Part shown: in pieces, positions 13,191-24,189 of the stretch
How the letters are laid out: each line of letters begins with the position of its first letter
Numbering within the stretch: the first letter of the stretch is position 1
DNA from: Ectocarpus siliculosus
Lineage: Eukaryota > Sar > Phaeophyceae > Ectocarpales > Ectocarpaceae
Assembly (NCBI GenBank): GCA_000310025.1
Contig: FN649740.1
Span: 2,260,654 to 2,324,653 of the forward strand
Direction of reading: 5' to 3'
DNA: 64,000 nt
Notes under the pieces: model-generated
What the model was told of the DNA's origin: nothing
The model's input: the letters and a program-made list of their open reading frames with translations, nothing else
Databases searched by the model: none
Made by a program: the position numbers and the translations under genes

Positions 13191-14038
13191 TTCCCGTTCA
13201 AGTTGACCGTTCCCCCCGGCAGTGAGCTAGTTACATCTCGTCCGTACCGAGTTAGTCCTCCGGTCGCGAAGCAAGTGGACGCGATTCTCGACCAGTATCT
13301 TGCTGCGGGTCTTATACAACACTCTACGTCTCCGTGCTCGAGTCCTTTGGTTGTTATACACAAGAAATCCGGTGGTGTTCGCATCACCGTAAACTATCGT
13401 AAGTTGAATAAACTATGTGCTCTTAGTTAGCTTCCGATTCCTAGAGTTGATGATACTCTGTGGACAAATTGTTGAAGGGAAATATTTATTCTCTCTTTGA
13501 CATGAAGTCTTCGTTCCATCAAATCACGGTTCATCGTGATACCATCCCTCTCACGGCGTTTGTTACGTCTTCTGGGCTGTTTAAGTGGTTGAAAATGCCT
13601 CACAGGGCAATGCCGCTGCTCCCGGATGGTTCTGTAAGGTCGTCAACGAAGTCATCAAAAATCTTCGAGGTGTTGCGTCGTATCTGGACGACCTCATTGT
13701 CTTTGATGAGACCCCGGCCGCTCATGTAGCGACCACTCGCTCTCTTTTCGAAAGATTGCGCAAGCACAATTAATTTGAAACTGACTCCTCCGAAAGCCAC
13801 TATTGGCGCCAAGGAAGCCGAGTTTCTTGGGCACACTATATCTCCGGACGGAGTTAGGCCAAATGGTGAAAAAGTTGTTGCTCCACCAAGAAGCCGATGC
13901 CCAAAGACATCCAAGCAGCTTCGAGCTTTGCTGGGTGGTTTGAGCTATTACCGGAAGTTTCTTCCACAGATGGCTAAGCGTATTCGCCCTCTTACGACTC
14001 TGCTTAAGAAGAATGTGAAGTTTGAGTTCACGGGTTGA

Positions 14039-14503
14039 ATGGAATCCGTCGTTCGCCAACTTCTCGAGGAACTGGCGAACCCTCCAGTTCTGGTGTATCC
14101 AGATTGGGATGCTGTATCCGACGGTTCGCGCCCTTTTCGCCTCTACTGTGACGCGAGTAAAGATGGGTTTGGTGGAACTTTGGAACAAGAGCAACCTGAT
14201 GGCTCTATTCGGCCTATCGTTTTCGTTAGCCGAGCTACTTTGGAGTCTGAGCGTCATTGGACTCCTCTGGATCTTGAAGCTGGCAGTATCATTTGGTGCA
14301 TCAAGCGCCTTCGCGGTTACCTATGGGGCACCCATTTCAAGATTTTCACGGATCACAAGTCCCTGGAACACCTTGCAAAGGTGGGGGAAAACAACGCTCG
14401 CGTTCAACGTTGGTTGGAGTCCGTCACGGCATACTCCTACACTCTTGAGTATCGCAAGGGTTCGTCTAACGGCAATGCTGACTTCCTTTTCGACTACCGA
14501 TAG
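14039..14503 (+). pseudogene. RNase H segment of the gypsy remnant
   Basis: This is the longest uninterrupted piece of the element, 154 codons. It has YCDASKDGFGG with the first catalytic Asp, the LESERHWTPLDLEAGSIIW stretch with the Glu, and FTDHKSLEHL with a further Asp, the usual gypsy RNase H layout. The piece ends in DFLFDYR where related elements continue as DxLSR. Confidence 0.85.
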
Positions 14504-14547
14504 AAGCTACCGAGCGTGACCGTTCTGGCCGCCAAGCCGGTGTTGGC

Positions 14548-15681
14548 TTGGGTGGGCTAGTCGTGTCCGCCCCGAGTTCAGTCTTGGGTGGGCTACCGCC
14601 TTCTTCAGCTGATTTTGCTGATGATTTTCGCGAGCACGGACCGCGCGCTAGTGTCGCTCATTCCGGAGTTCCCCCGGGCGTCTGGTCTGTTAGAGGTTTA
14701 ACCCCGACTGTTATCGGTGCTTCGGGCTCTACAACCGCTCGCAACCGCCCTCCCTTGGTCGCCTCGGATCGTTCTGCAGTTTCGACTGCTGCTGGTGTTT
14801 TTTCCGTACAGGATGCGACAGAGACACCCGCTATAGGCCCTGGTGCTTCATCCAGGCGTTCCCTGGATCCTACCGATCTAATTTCGACACGGACCCGTCG
14901 GCGAGCTGCTGCTGCCGCCGGTACTCCGCGCCCGGCTGCGGACTATGGCTTTTGCCAGCCGGAGGACTCGCTTCTCGAGCCGACTGTCCCTCAGTCTGTA
15001 GCTCGTGCGCCTCGCGCTCATCAATCTTCGGCTTCCTGGCCGGTAGATTCCGCCGCTTCGGCGCCACTGAGTCCAATTCCGGAGATGGCCGTTCGCTCAG
15101 ACCCGACACCGCCGACGCCCGCGTCTGGACCATTGCTTGGTTCGGTGCGTGTTCCGCCGGCTATTGATACCCCAGTGCTTTCGGGCGTGGAGCTCGATTT
15201 CCGCGAATCGGTTGAGCGTTTTTCCCATTCTGATTGGGCGCGAGAACAACGCGGTGAACCCGTGTGCGATGCCGCCATGCGCTACATCCTTCTAGGTCAA
15301 CCTCCCGAATCACCGCCTGGTTTTCTTGACCACCTTCCGTCACACCGTCTACCTTCGTTTTCGGACATCCGTGAACTGGCACATAAAGGCCGGTTGCACG
15401 TTGACGACGATGACGTAGTGCTTCTCGTTAAGAAGCCCACCACAACCACTTCTACCGCTTCCACGCGCCATGGCGGGCGTGCGGCACGTCTCCTCAACGA
15501 CGAACCTATTAGGGTTTTTTACGTCCCCATGTTGATGCGCCCATGGATCATGCAGGTCTGTCACGCTAATGCGCCTTGCCATCTTGGTGCAGCTCGTACG
15601 CTGTCTATGTTAGAGCGTTTCTACTGGTGGGTAGGCATGAGCGTCTGTACCAAATGGTGGATTCGCCATTGCCTCAAGTAA
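14548..15681 (+). pseudogene. Linker and integrase zinc-finger segment of the gypsy remnant
   Basis: The first 250 codons form a Pro/Ser/Ala-rich linker without a known domain. The end has the integrase finger: VCHANAPCHLGAARTLSML, then FYWWVGM and a Cys in RHCLK. The second Cys of the pair lies just past a one-base shift at about 15680. A stop and frame changes separate this from the integrase core. Confidence 0.75.
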
Positions 15682-15930
15682 GTGCCAAGCTCGTAAAACT
15701 TCCCGACAAACGGCCCGGTGGCCCATTTTAAGTTTGCCACCGCCGTGAGTGTCGATTATTTCGGCCCACTGCCGACTACCCCTAGAGGGGTAACACTTAC
15801 ATTCTGCTCTTCACCGACCGATTTAGTCGGCGTGCTGACATGTACGCCGTTACGGCTGCTGAGTTTACCGCTGAAGGTACTGCAGATATTTTAGTGAATC
15901 GGTATATATATCCCTTGGTGGGGTTGCCCC

Positions 15931-16347
15931 TTGAGTCTTTTATCAGACAATGGCCCACAATTTTGCTCGGAACTGTCACAAGCCGTTTACAAACGTCTCG
16001 CAGTTCGCAAAGTGGCCACCAGTTCGTACCATCCTAATGGAAATGGTGGTGTTAAGCGAGTTAACCATACTATGGCACAAATGCTCGCCATGGTCGTTAA
16101 CGAAAGGCAAGATGATTGGGATGTTCATCTCCCTCATGTAGTGTTTGCGTATGATAACTCTATTAGCGCGGCCACCGGTTTTTTAGCACCTAATGAGGTG
16201 CACATCAACCGTTTGCCTCGCCTTCCGATGACTGCCATCGAGCATTCTTATGCTCGTGGTCATCAAAGTTTGGATCGCAACCATCGTCAATATTGCGACC
16301 TCGCTGCTGATCGCCAACGCCGTGCATACATACGAGCTAGTACGTGA
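15931..16347 (+). pseudogene. Integrase core segment with Glu-to-Lys change
   Basis: The frame carries the second catalytic Asp in SDNGPQFCSEL, then YHPNGNGGVKRVNHTM, where active gypsy integrases have Glu before Arg. Here the codon is AAG. Downstream FAYDNSISAATGFLAPNEV matches the conserved end of the core. The first Asp lies in another frame upstream (SVDYFGPLP, near 15750). Confidence 0.8.
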
Positions 16348-16934
16348 GCAGCACAAGTTATCCGTTTCTCGGATCGAGCGTCGAAATTCCGCTCTCTCGG
16401 ATGCTTTGCACAAGCTTCCGACTTACACCATCGGCGATTGGGTTTGGATCTATAATACCGAATCTACCATTCGCTCCGGTGTTCGATCAGGCACCGACGA
16501 CAAGGTTCTCAAAGCGAAGTTATCAGGGGCTCAACATAACACCAGCGGTAGCTGGTGGCATATGATGATGATGCAGCACACCGGTGGTCGACCGTGCCAT
16601 CTGCTTTTTGAAGTGAGCCAACATAATTTTTTTCTTTTTCTGTCAGAAGTGTCAACCACGACGGTAGTGGCACCGTTGTCTGATGACAATATACTTTTTT
16701 TATCTGTTCGGTGATGACTGACAATTGCTGTGTGTCTGTATGGTGAAGACGCGAAAAAAAAAAACAATGTAGACAATACTTCTCCTGTCTGTGAGGATGT
16801 TGTTGTGGAGCGTGTGGCTGTTTTATGGTGACGATTGTTTCCCGTCAAGAAAGATTTGTCCCTACTGCCCGCCGTGTGTGTGTGTGTGCCTCTCTCTCTC
16901 TTTTTTCATAGACAGTCTGTCGTCTTCTTGTATT

Positions 16935-17290
16935 GTGTGGGTGTGCCACAAAAATATCACAAGAAAAGGGTCGGGGATGCACGGTTGACAATAATAAACC
17001 AACAACAAGCGAGCGGATCGATGCAGCCAGCAAACAAATGCGTTCGTCCAGGTCACACACGCGTGGGGTCGGCGCTTCCCCGATTGGATGATGGTGCTAA
17101 TATATCATCAATCAATCCATCCATCAGTCATCCACGGCAAATTGAATTTTTAGAATCTCCCCGAAAGGGAAGTGACCTCCCGACTGTGGCTGACAGCAGC
17201 GATCGACCACGGAATTTTCGCCGTTCCGCGGAACCTTCCTTTGAAAAATTGGCCAATCAGAAAACTGGGGCACTTTTTCTCTCTCTCTTT
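16935..17290 (-). repeat. Right arm of the inverted repeat pair
   Basis: Read on the minus strand it follows the same order of words as 12065-12400, with about 65-75 percent identity by eye and several indels. The two arms are 4.5 kb apart and flank the gypsy pol remnant. Confidence 0.6.
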
Positions 17291-18065
17291 TGCTTCACCG
17301 GACAGCCACCGACCGGGAGGTGGGGACGGCGTGATTTCTCTTGTTCTGTCCGAGTCGCTCGACTACCATCTACAGGATGGCCTCGATTAGTTTGTTTGGT
17401 GTATGCGTGCCATGTGAAGTTTTTTTCACCTGTTGATCTATTGTTCACCTTGTGAATTGAACCTGGGGCATAACTATAACGATACCCACGGAGGTGCAGG
17501 TGGAAGACTTCACTTTAGTTTTATGGGTGTTGGTACACTACACCTTTCCGGTCAAATGATTCACCTTTGATTTTGGCGCGGGAAAAGACAGTTAGTTTAG
17601 GACTGGGTGGGTCTCCATCCGCTAACGTTCGGGCGCTCTTTGTGCGTCCGAACGTACATGTTTCACGTTGTTCGTTTCACTCTTGCGTGAGTTTTTATTC
17701 GTGGCGTTACCACAGAGTTGGACGGAGTTATCCATGTACGTACGTGAATCAAAGAAGCATCTGCTGCATCGTGCAACACGTAAGGGAACATGAGTTTCAC
17801 ACAGCGGGCTCTCACGTGGTACAGAAACTATCCGTTTGCGTGCTACGGCGTTGCCTGATGCCGTTACAGCACCGGCTTCTTGAAGTAGAACCGGCAGGCA
17901 CGAGCACCTACACCGATGAATGGAAAATACCGTGTGCCCGCCGTTTGTGTCTTACAATAGTCGACCTTTTTGCTACGATCAAGTTGGCAGGTGGGTGAGA
18001 CGTCCGCCGCTTGCGCTTCTCTCTCGCCTTCACTCTCCAGTTTTCCCCACGACCCACGCCCCTCA

Positions 18066-18134
18066 CCCCATGCTCAATCCTCTCGAGGACGCGCGGTCAC
18101 ATGATCTAACAGGTAAGGCATGCAAAACATGAGC
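18066..18134 (+). repeat. Dispersed repeat shared with 42413-42490
   Basis: Both copies read ATGCTC..TCCTCTCGAGGACGCG and end with TAAGGCATGCAAAACAT. The reverse complement has a tRNA-like start (TTAGCGGTTAGA in the other copy), so a SINE-type origin is possible. Confidence 0.6.
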
Positions 18135-18828
18135 ATTCACAGCAAGCAACCGTACACCAAGGTTCCCGAACCTTCCCCCCCCGTCTACTACAGCAGTCTA
18201 CCCATACACACAAGCCACGCTCGGCCTAACATTACTCATCCAACGGAACGTATTGAAACACGGCCCTGCTGCAATCTCGTGTTGTCGAGTACGAAACGTA
18301 ACAAATCTCACACGAACGCAGCTTGGTATCGAGATGCCCAACGATTAAATCCGTAAAAACCGAAACAAAAAAGAAAAGAAGCAGTATTTCCGTGAATTCA
18401 TGTAACAGCCGTCCACATGTGGCTGCTATTTATGGTGTTTCGCATCTTTCCGTCTGACGGGAAGGCTCTACATCCGTGAGTCCGTCACTTTGCTTTCCTT
18501 CACGCCTGTCTCTCGACAACATAACGACCGAAGCGCAAGAGCAAAGCAACGACGACGAGAACGGCACAAAAAGAAGGCCATCTCTCGACGTGTACAGGCC
18601 TCTCCATCAGAGCCGAAAGACCTAGGCGAACTACATACTGAGTTCGTGGGACCCGACGACGAGGGGCCGCACGAAGGCGAACGGGCGTGCTCCACAACGC
18701 CACCTAATAAACCTACGGTCCTGATACTCTCCGTCCACCCACGGCAAAGGCCGAAAGACCGTTATGATTACCCATCTACCGCGATTCCCGTCTTCATCTG
18801 CCTCAGCGCCTGCTTTCCACGAACGACA

Positions 18829-18890
18829 CGGCATCACCTAGATAGAACCACACGGCATCACCTAGATAGAACCACACGGCAGCAAAGGTC
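18829..18890 (+). repeat. 24-bp tandem repeat, about 2.5 units
   Basis: Unit CACGGCATCACCTAGATAGA followed by ACCA, repeated directly. Confidence 0.85.
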
Positions 18891-19465
18891 AAGGAACCGG
18901 AACATGGTTTATGTACAACGTTCGCCCCACGCCCGCCCCTTGAGCGGCAAAAGGCCTGCCAACCAAGGCTGCCGCTCGCTGTACCTGTCAGTCTCTTTAT
19001 AAGCGCACGGCACCAACGCGTTGCTTGAAAGAATGTCGTCGTCTTGGCCAACGCACGCGCCAATGCGCACACAACGCCTGCGCCCGCGCTTGAAAAAGGC
19101 AACTTACCAAACACGCACCCATCGGCACCCTACGCTCTGTGATCTAATATTGACGCCCTACCCACCCTCATTGCGTCGATTTACCCGCCCGCCGTAAAAA
19201 CATCGGCAGGCCGACGCTAGCGCGACATGGTGCGACGAAGTCGCGGTGAAACTACGTGTAGTACTCGTATTTTCGGGCGGTGCAAACGACCAAATCCACC
19301 GAAGGCACAACTGTACACGCCCACCTCGATTGCCGCTTGTCGTCGCCGCGACTAGATGCCGAGATACTCCCCCCCCCCTGGTTCTATGAACATCAACACG
19401 AGGTAAACCTAAGGAACATGAAAAACCATATAGCACAATTGTTCTCCCGCCCGTTTGTCGGTGCT

Positions 19466-19467
<2 letters not shown>

Positions 19468-19505
<38 letters not shown>
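19468..19505. repeat. (CT)n microsatellite
   Basis: About 18 CT units downstream of the stop codon of the minus-strand bZIP-PAS gene. Confidence 0.95.
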
Positions 19506-19880
19506 GCTACCGGCGAGAGGAGAGGAACCCATCGGTACCGCTGCACGAGACGCTTCTATCTATCTCCTGTCCCCACTCGCAGCACTCATTGGCAGAGAGC
19601 ACCCAACACACGCACCCCGACCCCAAAACCCATACCAAACCAGGCAAGGAACCCCCCTTTTTTTGTAAACGAGCGACCAGCGGCATAGCCCGCCGTGATA
19701 GAAGGAGTTAGTTGCGTAGGGCGCACCGACACCGCGGACGGCGTGTACTCCCTACCCGCCGCCGCCGCCGCCGCTGCTCTTCTCGCCTTGCGCGGGCAGC
19801 ACTTCGAGAAACGCCTCCTTCCACTTCTTGTTGTTGTTCTTCCGGCTCCAAGACTTACGGGACGGAATTTCGCCGCCTGC

Positions 19881-22800
19881 CTAGAACGCTTCCACCGCCG
19901 GCAGGGTCGAGGAAGCGCAAGGGTTCTTGTTTTCAGAGGGGATGGCCGTGAGCATGCCGACGATGTGCGAGATCTCGCCGGGCTCGTCGCTCGACACCGG
20001 GTAGCACTGGAGGTGGTTGCGGAACAGCTCCCCCTGTGGGCGTACAGTAACCGTACCGTTGGGTGGGTGGGTGGGTGGGTGGGTGTGGTGTGACACGACA
20101 GCACAAACGGCAGAGGAAAAAGGGAAAATCAGGCGCTGATATTGAGTGGCGTACAAGCCGCCGTATGTTACGGATAAGTACCGTACGGCGCGGCACGGAA
20201 ACGTTCCATGGGGTGACACGACAGCATAAACGGCAGAGGAAGAAGGGAAAATCAGGCGCTGATATTGAGTGGCGTGCAAGCTGCCGTATGGTACGGATAA
20301 GTACCGTACGGCGCGGCACGGAAACGTTCCACGAGGTGACACGACAGCACAAACGACAGACGCAAGCAAAAGACTGTGACAAAAGGCCACACAGACACCG
20401 TACAAGCCGCGGAATAGAATGGTATGATACACTACGGTGCGGTACGGTAAGTTTCGATGTGGTGTGACACGACAGCACCAACGACAGAGACAGAAGACAC
20501 AAAAATCCGGCGCTGACATCGGTGTAAAAGCGGGTGAGCAGTTTTGCTCTGGCTGAGGCAGAGAGCGCCGACGTTCCCTCCATGTAACACACGCACGTAG
20601 ATAGATGGAACAGAAGGTATCGAACGTGCCAGCGGCAGCAGAAACATCAGCAACAACAACGGCGGTCGCGAAGTACCTTTTTGTTGTGGTTGGTCACCAC
20701 CATCGACGTCGCGTAGCCCTTCTGCGAAAGCTTGCACAGCTTGTCCACGCGCGTCATGTCCGTCTCAGGACCCTGCAGGATCGGTTGCGTTTCGCAGGAT
20801 GGATGGCGTTGATGCCAGCGAGCAATGCAATAAAACTGGATACATGCTTGCGCTCGTTCGTTCTAGATCGTGAGGTTAGGGTCAACACGCCTGTCATGTA
20901 GTGCGCAAGCTTTCAACACTCCGAACTAGCAAGAGCTTCAACAGGCTGGCAGCTGCTGGTCGTTCCGGACGATTACACATCAAGCTCTGGACGGGAACGC
21001 GGGATGTTGGTCATCGCCGTCATCCTTGTTTTCCGTCCTCAACACACACACACACCCTCTTTCTCCCCCTCATCACCATCGCCGATACTTCCCACGTTCG
21101 CACTGGCCGTGGCTCAACAATCATGACTTGATCCCGGTACCCAGTTCCCCATACCACTACCACCACTACCGCTGCTACGTCCACGCAACATTCCACGACC
21201 AGGGCTACTGCTGCTTGTACTTCCAAGCTCCATGAACACCAACACGGACCATGCCTCAACGATCGTGCCTAAATACCGGTGTCCGGTTCTCCATACCACC
21301 ACCACCACCACCACCACCACTTCCACGAAACATCTTACGACTACGACTGCCGCTGCTTCTACTCCCACGCCCCACGAACACCACACCACGGTGGTATTTC
21401 TCCGAGCACTATCATACGACACACCAGCAAAATATAAAAAAAGAAGAAAGGTGCAGGCACCTGCAGGATGGAGAGGCTCTTTCCCTCGCACTCCTCGAGC
21501 TCGAAGCCGCACAGCTCGGTCCACGCCTTGTTGACGTGAGTGATGCGGAACGGCCGCTAGGGAGAGGAGGGAAAAAAACGGGACAGGGTAAAGGACGGGA
21601 GGGGGAGCAGGGGACTTGCGGGTCATTGTGGATGGGAGGAGTCTTTCTTGAGACGAACATCCAGGGTGCGGCCGAAAAACACAAAGAAGATTGAATCGGA
21701 TCATTTTCATCACCGGGCGGGGGTGCAACCACCAAGACCCAATAGCCGTCGCGTGGACGCGTGTGGGTACAGCCCTTGGGCAGGGGGGGGGGGGGGGGGG
21801 GGCATGGGGGTCCTCACCGATAAACTACAAGACAGAAGAAGCACAGCAACAAACATGAGGACCTTGAAAATCGAACACCTGCTGTCCTACCCACGCCAAT
21901 ACACCCAGTGTTACCCCAGTAGAGGGTGGTTGCACTGCAGTATCATGCTCCACGCATTAAACGGCGTTGATAGAGAAAACCCCTCCATGTATTGTACAAA
22001 GACGGGAAGAACTGCTCTGGTGTGAGAGGGGGTGGGGTGGGGGGAACACCCCTCTTTCGTGCAATCCATCACACCATGTGATCATGGACAACCAGCCACC
22101 TCAATGGGCGGGATAGGGAGATATATTTTCCACACCATCAGGCCGCCACCACTATCTGTGCACGGAGGAGCAGAGGGGCGGCGAAAAATCACGGCCCGGG
22201 CGGACGACTCACCGCAGCCGTGGTGACAACGATGCGCGTCGTCTCGTCCTTGAGGGCGTTGTCGAGGGTGTTCGGCACCGGGGGGAAGTCCTCCTTTCCG
22301 CTCGCCAGCATCAGTTGCTGGTAGCACGAGATCGCATCAAACGTCATGTCCAGCTCCTCGATCTGTTCTCAAGCAACAAACAGCAACACGAATGAGCCGG
22401 CGCCGCCATAAGGGCACACAGTCGGACAAACACAATTACTTGTCGCCCACGAACAAAATAAGCAAGAAAAACATCGCGCGTAACTAAAATCAAACGCAGC
22501 ACAGTCTTCAAGACGCACATTCTTCGCCCCCCAAAAGCGAATTTGAATGTGACAGGTCAGACAACGCACCGACGGTCGGGGGTGGGAGGAAATTGTTACA
22601 GGACAGAAAACACGCCGACTTTGTCGAAACACGGCATCGTGAAGCCCGGTACTTTGCTCATGCAGGCTGACTGGACGAAAAACAGAAAAACAAAGAAGAG
22701 AACATCACAACACAACAGCAAAGAGACAGGAGAAGTAGATACAGTCGTAGAGGCAGCCGCGGCAGGCGAACATTGAAATCGACGGCGAAACGCGATTACA

Positions 22801-24104
22801 CAAGGAAGGGCGTCCTCCACTAACCTTGTTGGTGTCGCTGCTGAAGCGCACACGCACCATGCCGTTCACCTCCCACTCTCGCTTGGCCGCATGCTTGCTG
22901 TCATGTATGGGTCAGGGAGAGAGCAATAAAAAAAAAGACCACGTGACGGGCAATATACATCAGCAAAGGAGCAAAACGGACCACCATCGGCGGTTCAGGT
23001 AACAGTTAAGTTACCTTCAAGCTCCGACCCCTAGTTGCTACGGGTGGGGATAGCGCGTAGGACCGGTCGCCGGTGGTTTCAGGGTGCACAAGAGCGCCAA
23101 CCTGGTGCGTGTCCTCACGAACGTCTATTTAGTACACATACCTCCACAGAGAACGAAGTGCAAGCCTCAAGCCTCATTGTTATGTGTGTCGGTGTGCACA
23201 ATCATATATACGCTCACTGGCACCAAGACAACAACACCCAGTCGTGGACCTGATGAACGTATGCATAGACACCCTGCAAACCAGAGAATAGCCGCCTGAC
23301 TCGCAATCACCAATGAAAAGGCACTACCAATGTTATACTTCGTGTAGGAGCATGCTGTGAAATGTTCACTAAAACGTGCGTTGACCTTTGTAAAACACCC
23401 CTGTGCGTTTCCGCCTCTTCCTCCCCCACCCCCACCCTAAGCGCACCACCCATCTCTCAACCAAAACATAAACGACGCTTGCTACATTTGGTCTCATTCT
23501 CTTACACGGCGTCGAGCGTGCGCATGGTGAAGGAGCACATCAGGCCGTCCCGGCTGAAGAACGCGCCCCCCTCCTCGGCGTCCGAGGCCAGGGTAAACTT
23601 GATCGACACGGGGCTCTCGTTGCGGCGAGTCTTGACGCCGATGTTGTCCAGCAGGACGGAGAGGCTCTGGGTGTCGGAGATCATGCCTGTTGGAGTCCAG
23701 GAAGGACGCCGACCATGAATATCGGGGAAAGTGAAGAGGTGAACGTTTGGTTCCACCGCCTCTTCCTACAACAAAAATTCCTGAGCAGGCAAGCGCGACC
23801 AGTGCTACCAGGGCAACACGAATACGCCAAAGCACTGCAATTACCTTACCCCTGCCTCTTTGTCTCTCTCGCCAGCTACATCTACATCTCAACCACATAC
23901 TCCCCAACTCCGAATCCATCACAGTCCCTCTCCTCTACCAATATCTCTCTCCAACAATTTCTCGATTTCTCGCACTCTTTGTCTCCGCCAACCCCTCACA
24001 ACCACCTTTCTCTCACTGCTTTTCTCTCCAATTCGCCAACCCCTCACAAACCCCCTCCTCCCACCTCTCACCGTGGCCCCCTCTCTCCAATTAACCTTAC
24101 ACAC

Positions 24105-24189
<85 letters not shown>

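Larger units (their letters stand above)
13190..16520 (+). mobile_element. Ty3/gypsy retrotransposon remnant (pol)
   Basis: Fragments of a gypsy polyprotein follow in the expected order but in several frames. Reverse transcriptase starts near 13200 (SRPYRVSPP, then IHKKSGGVRITVNYRKLNK), has a stop at 13428-13430, resumes with YSLFDMKSSFHQI, and carries the catalytic YLDD at 13681-13692. The connection region (ALLGGLSYYRKFLPQM) ends at a stop near 14036. RNase H is intact at 14039-14503 (YCDASKDGFG, FTDHKSLEHL). A long Pro/Ser linker, the His/Cys integrase finger (around 15560-15690, with a shift) and the integrase core (TDNGPQF-like DNGPQFCSEL near 15940) follow. The integrase catalytic Glu is replaced by Lys (AAG at 16054-16056). 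No LTRs, gag or protease are recognised. The copy is inactive. Confidence 0.9.
16521..19880. other. Intergenic stretch, no confident gene
   Basis: No exon chain was found. It contains the right arm of the inverted repeat (16935-17290), a shared dispersed repeat (18066-18134), a 24-bp tandem repeat near 18829-18890 and a (CT)n tract at 19468-19505. A plus-strand frame at 18490-19002 is rich in basic residues and holds the 24-bp repeat, but has no recognisable domain. Confidence 0.5.
19881..21556 (-). other. LOV-like PAS domain lacking the photoactive Cys (three exons)
   Basis: Exons 21556-21461, 20772-20677 and 20033-19881 encode the PAS fold. LOV domains carry GRNCRFLQGPETD; here the same place reads GKSLSILQGPETD, so Cys becomes Leu while the LQGPETD turn is kept. 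The last strands are in GELFRNHLQCYPVSS and HIVGMLTAIPSE. The first intron cuts between LQ and GPETD. Flavin or another ligand could still bind, but the cysteinyl adduct cannot form. Confidence 0.8.

Noticed and set aside
22605-22680. Possible extra exon in the bZIP-PAS gene
   Set aside because: The frame lacks a usable donor, and the flanking exons join directly in phase 0 with a sensible protein sequence.
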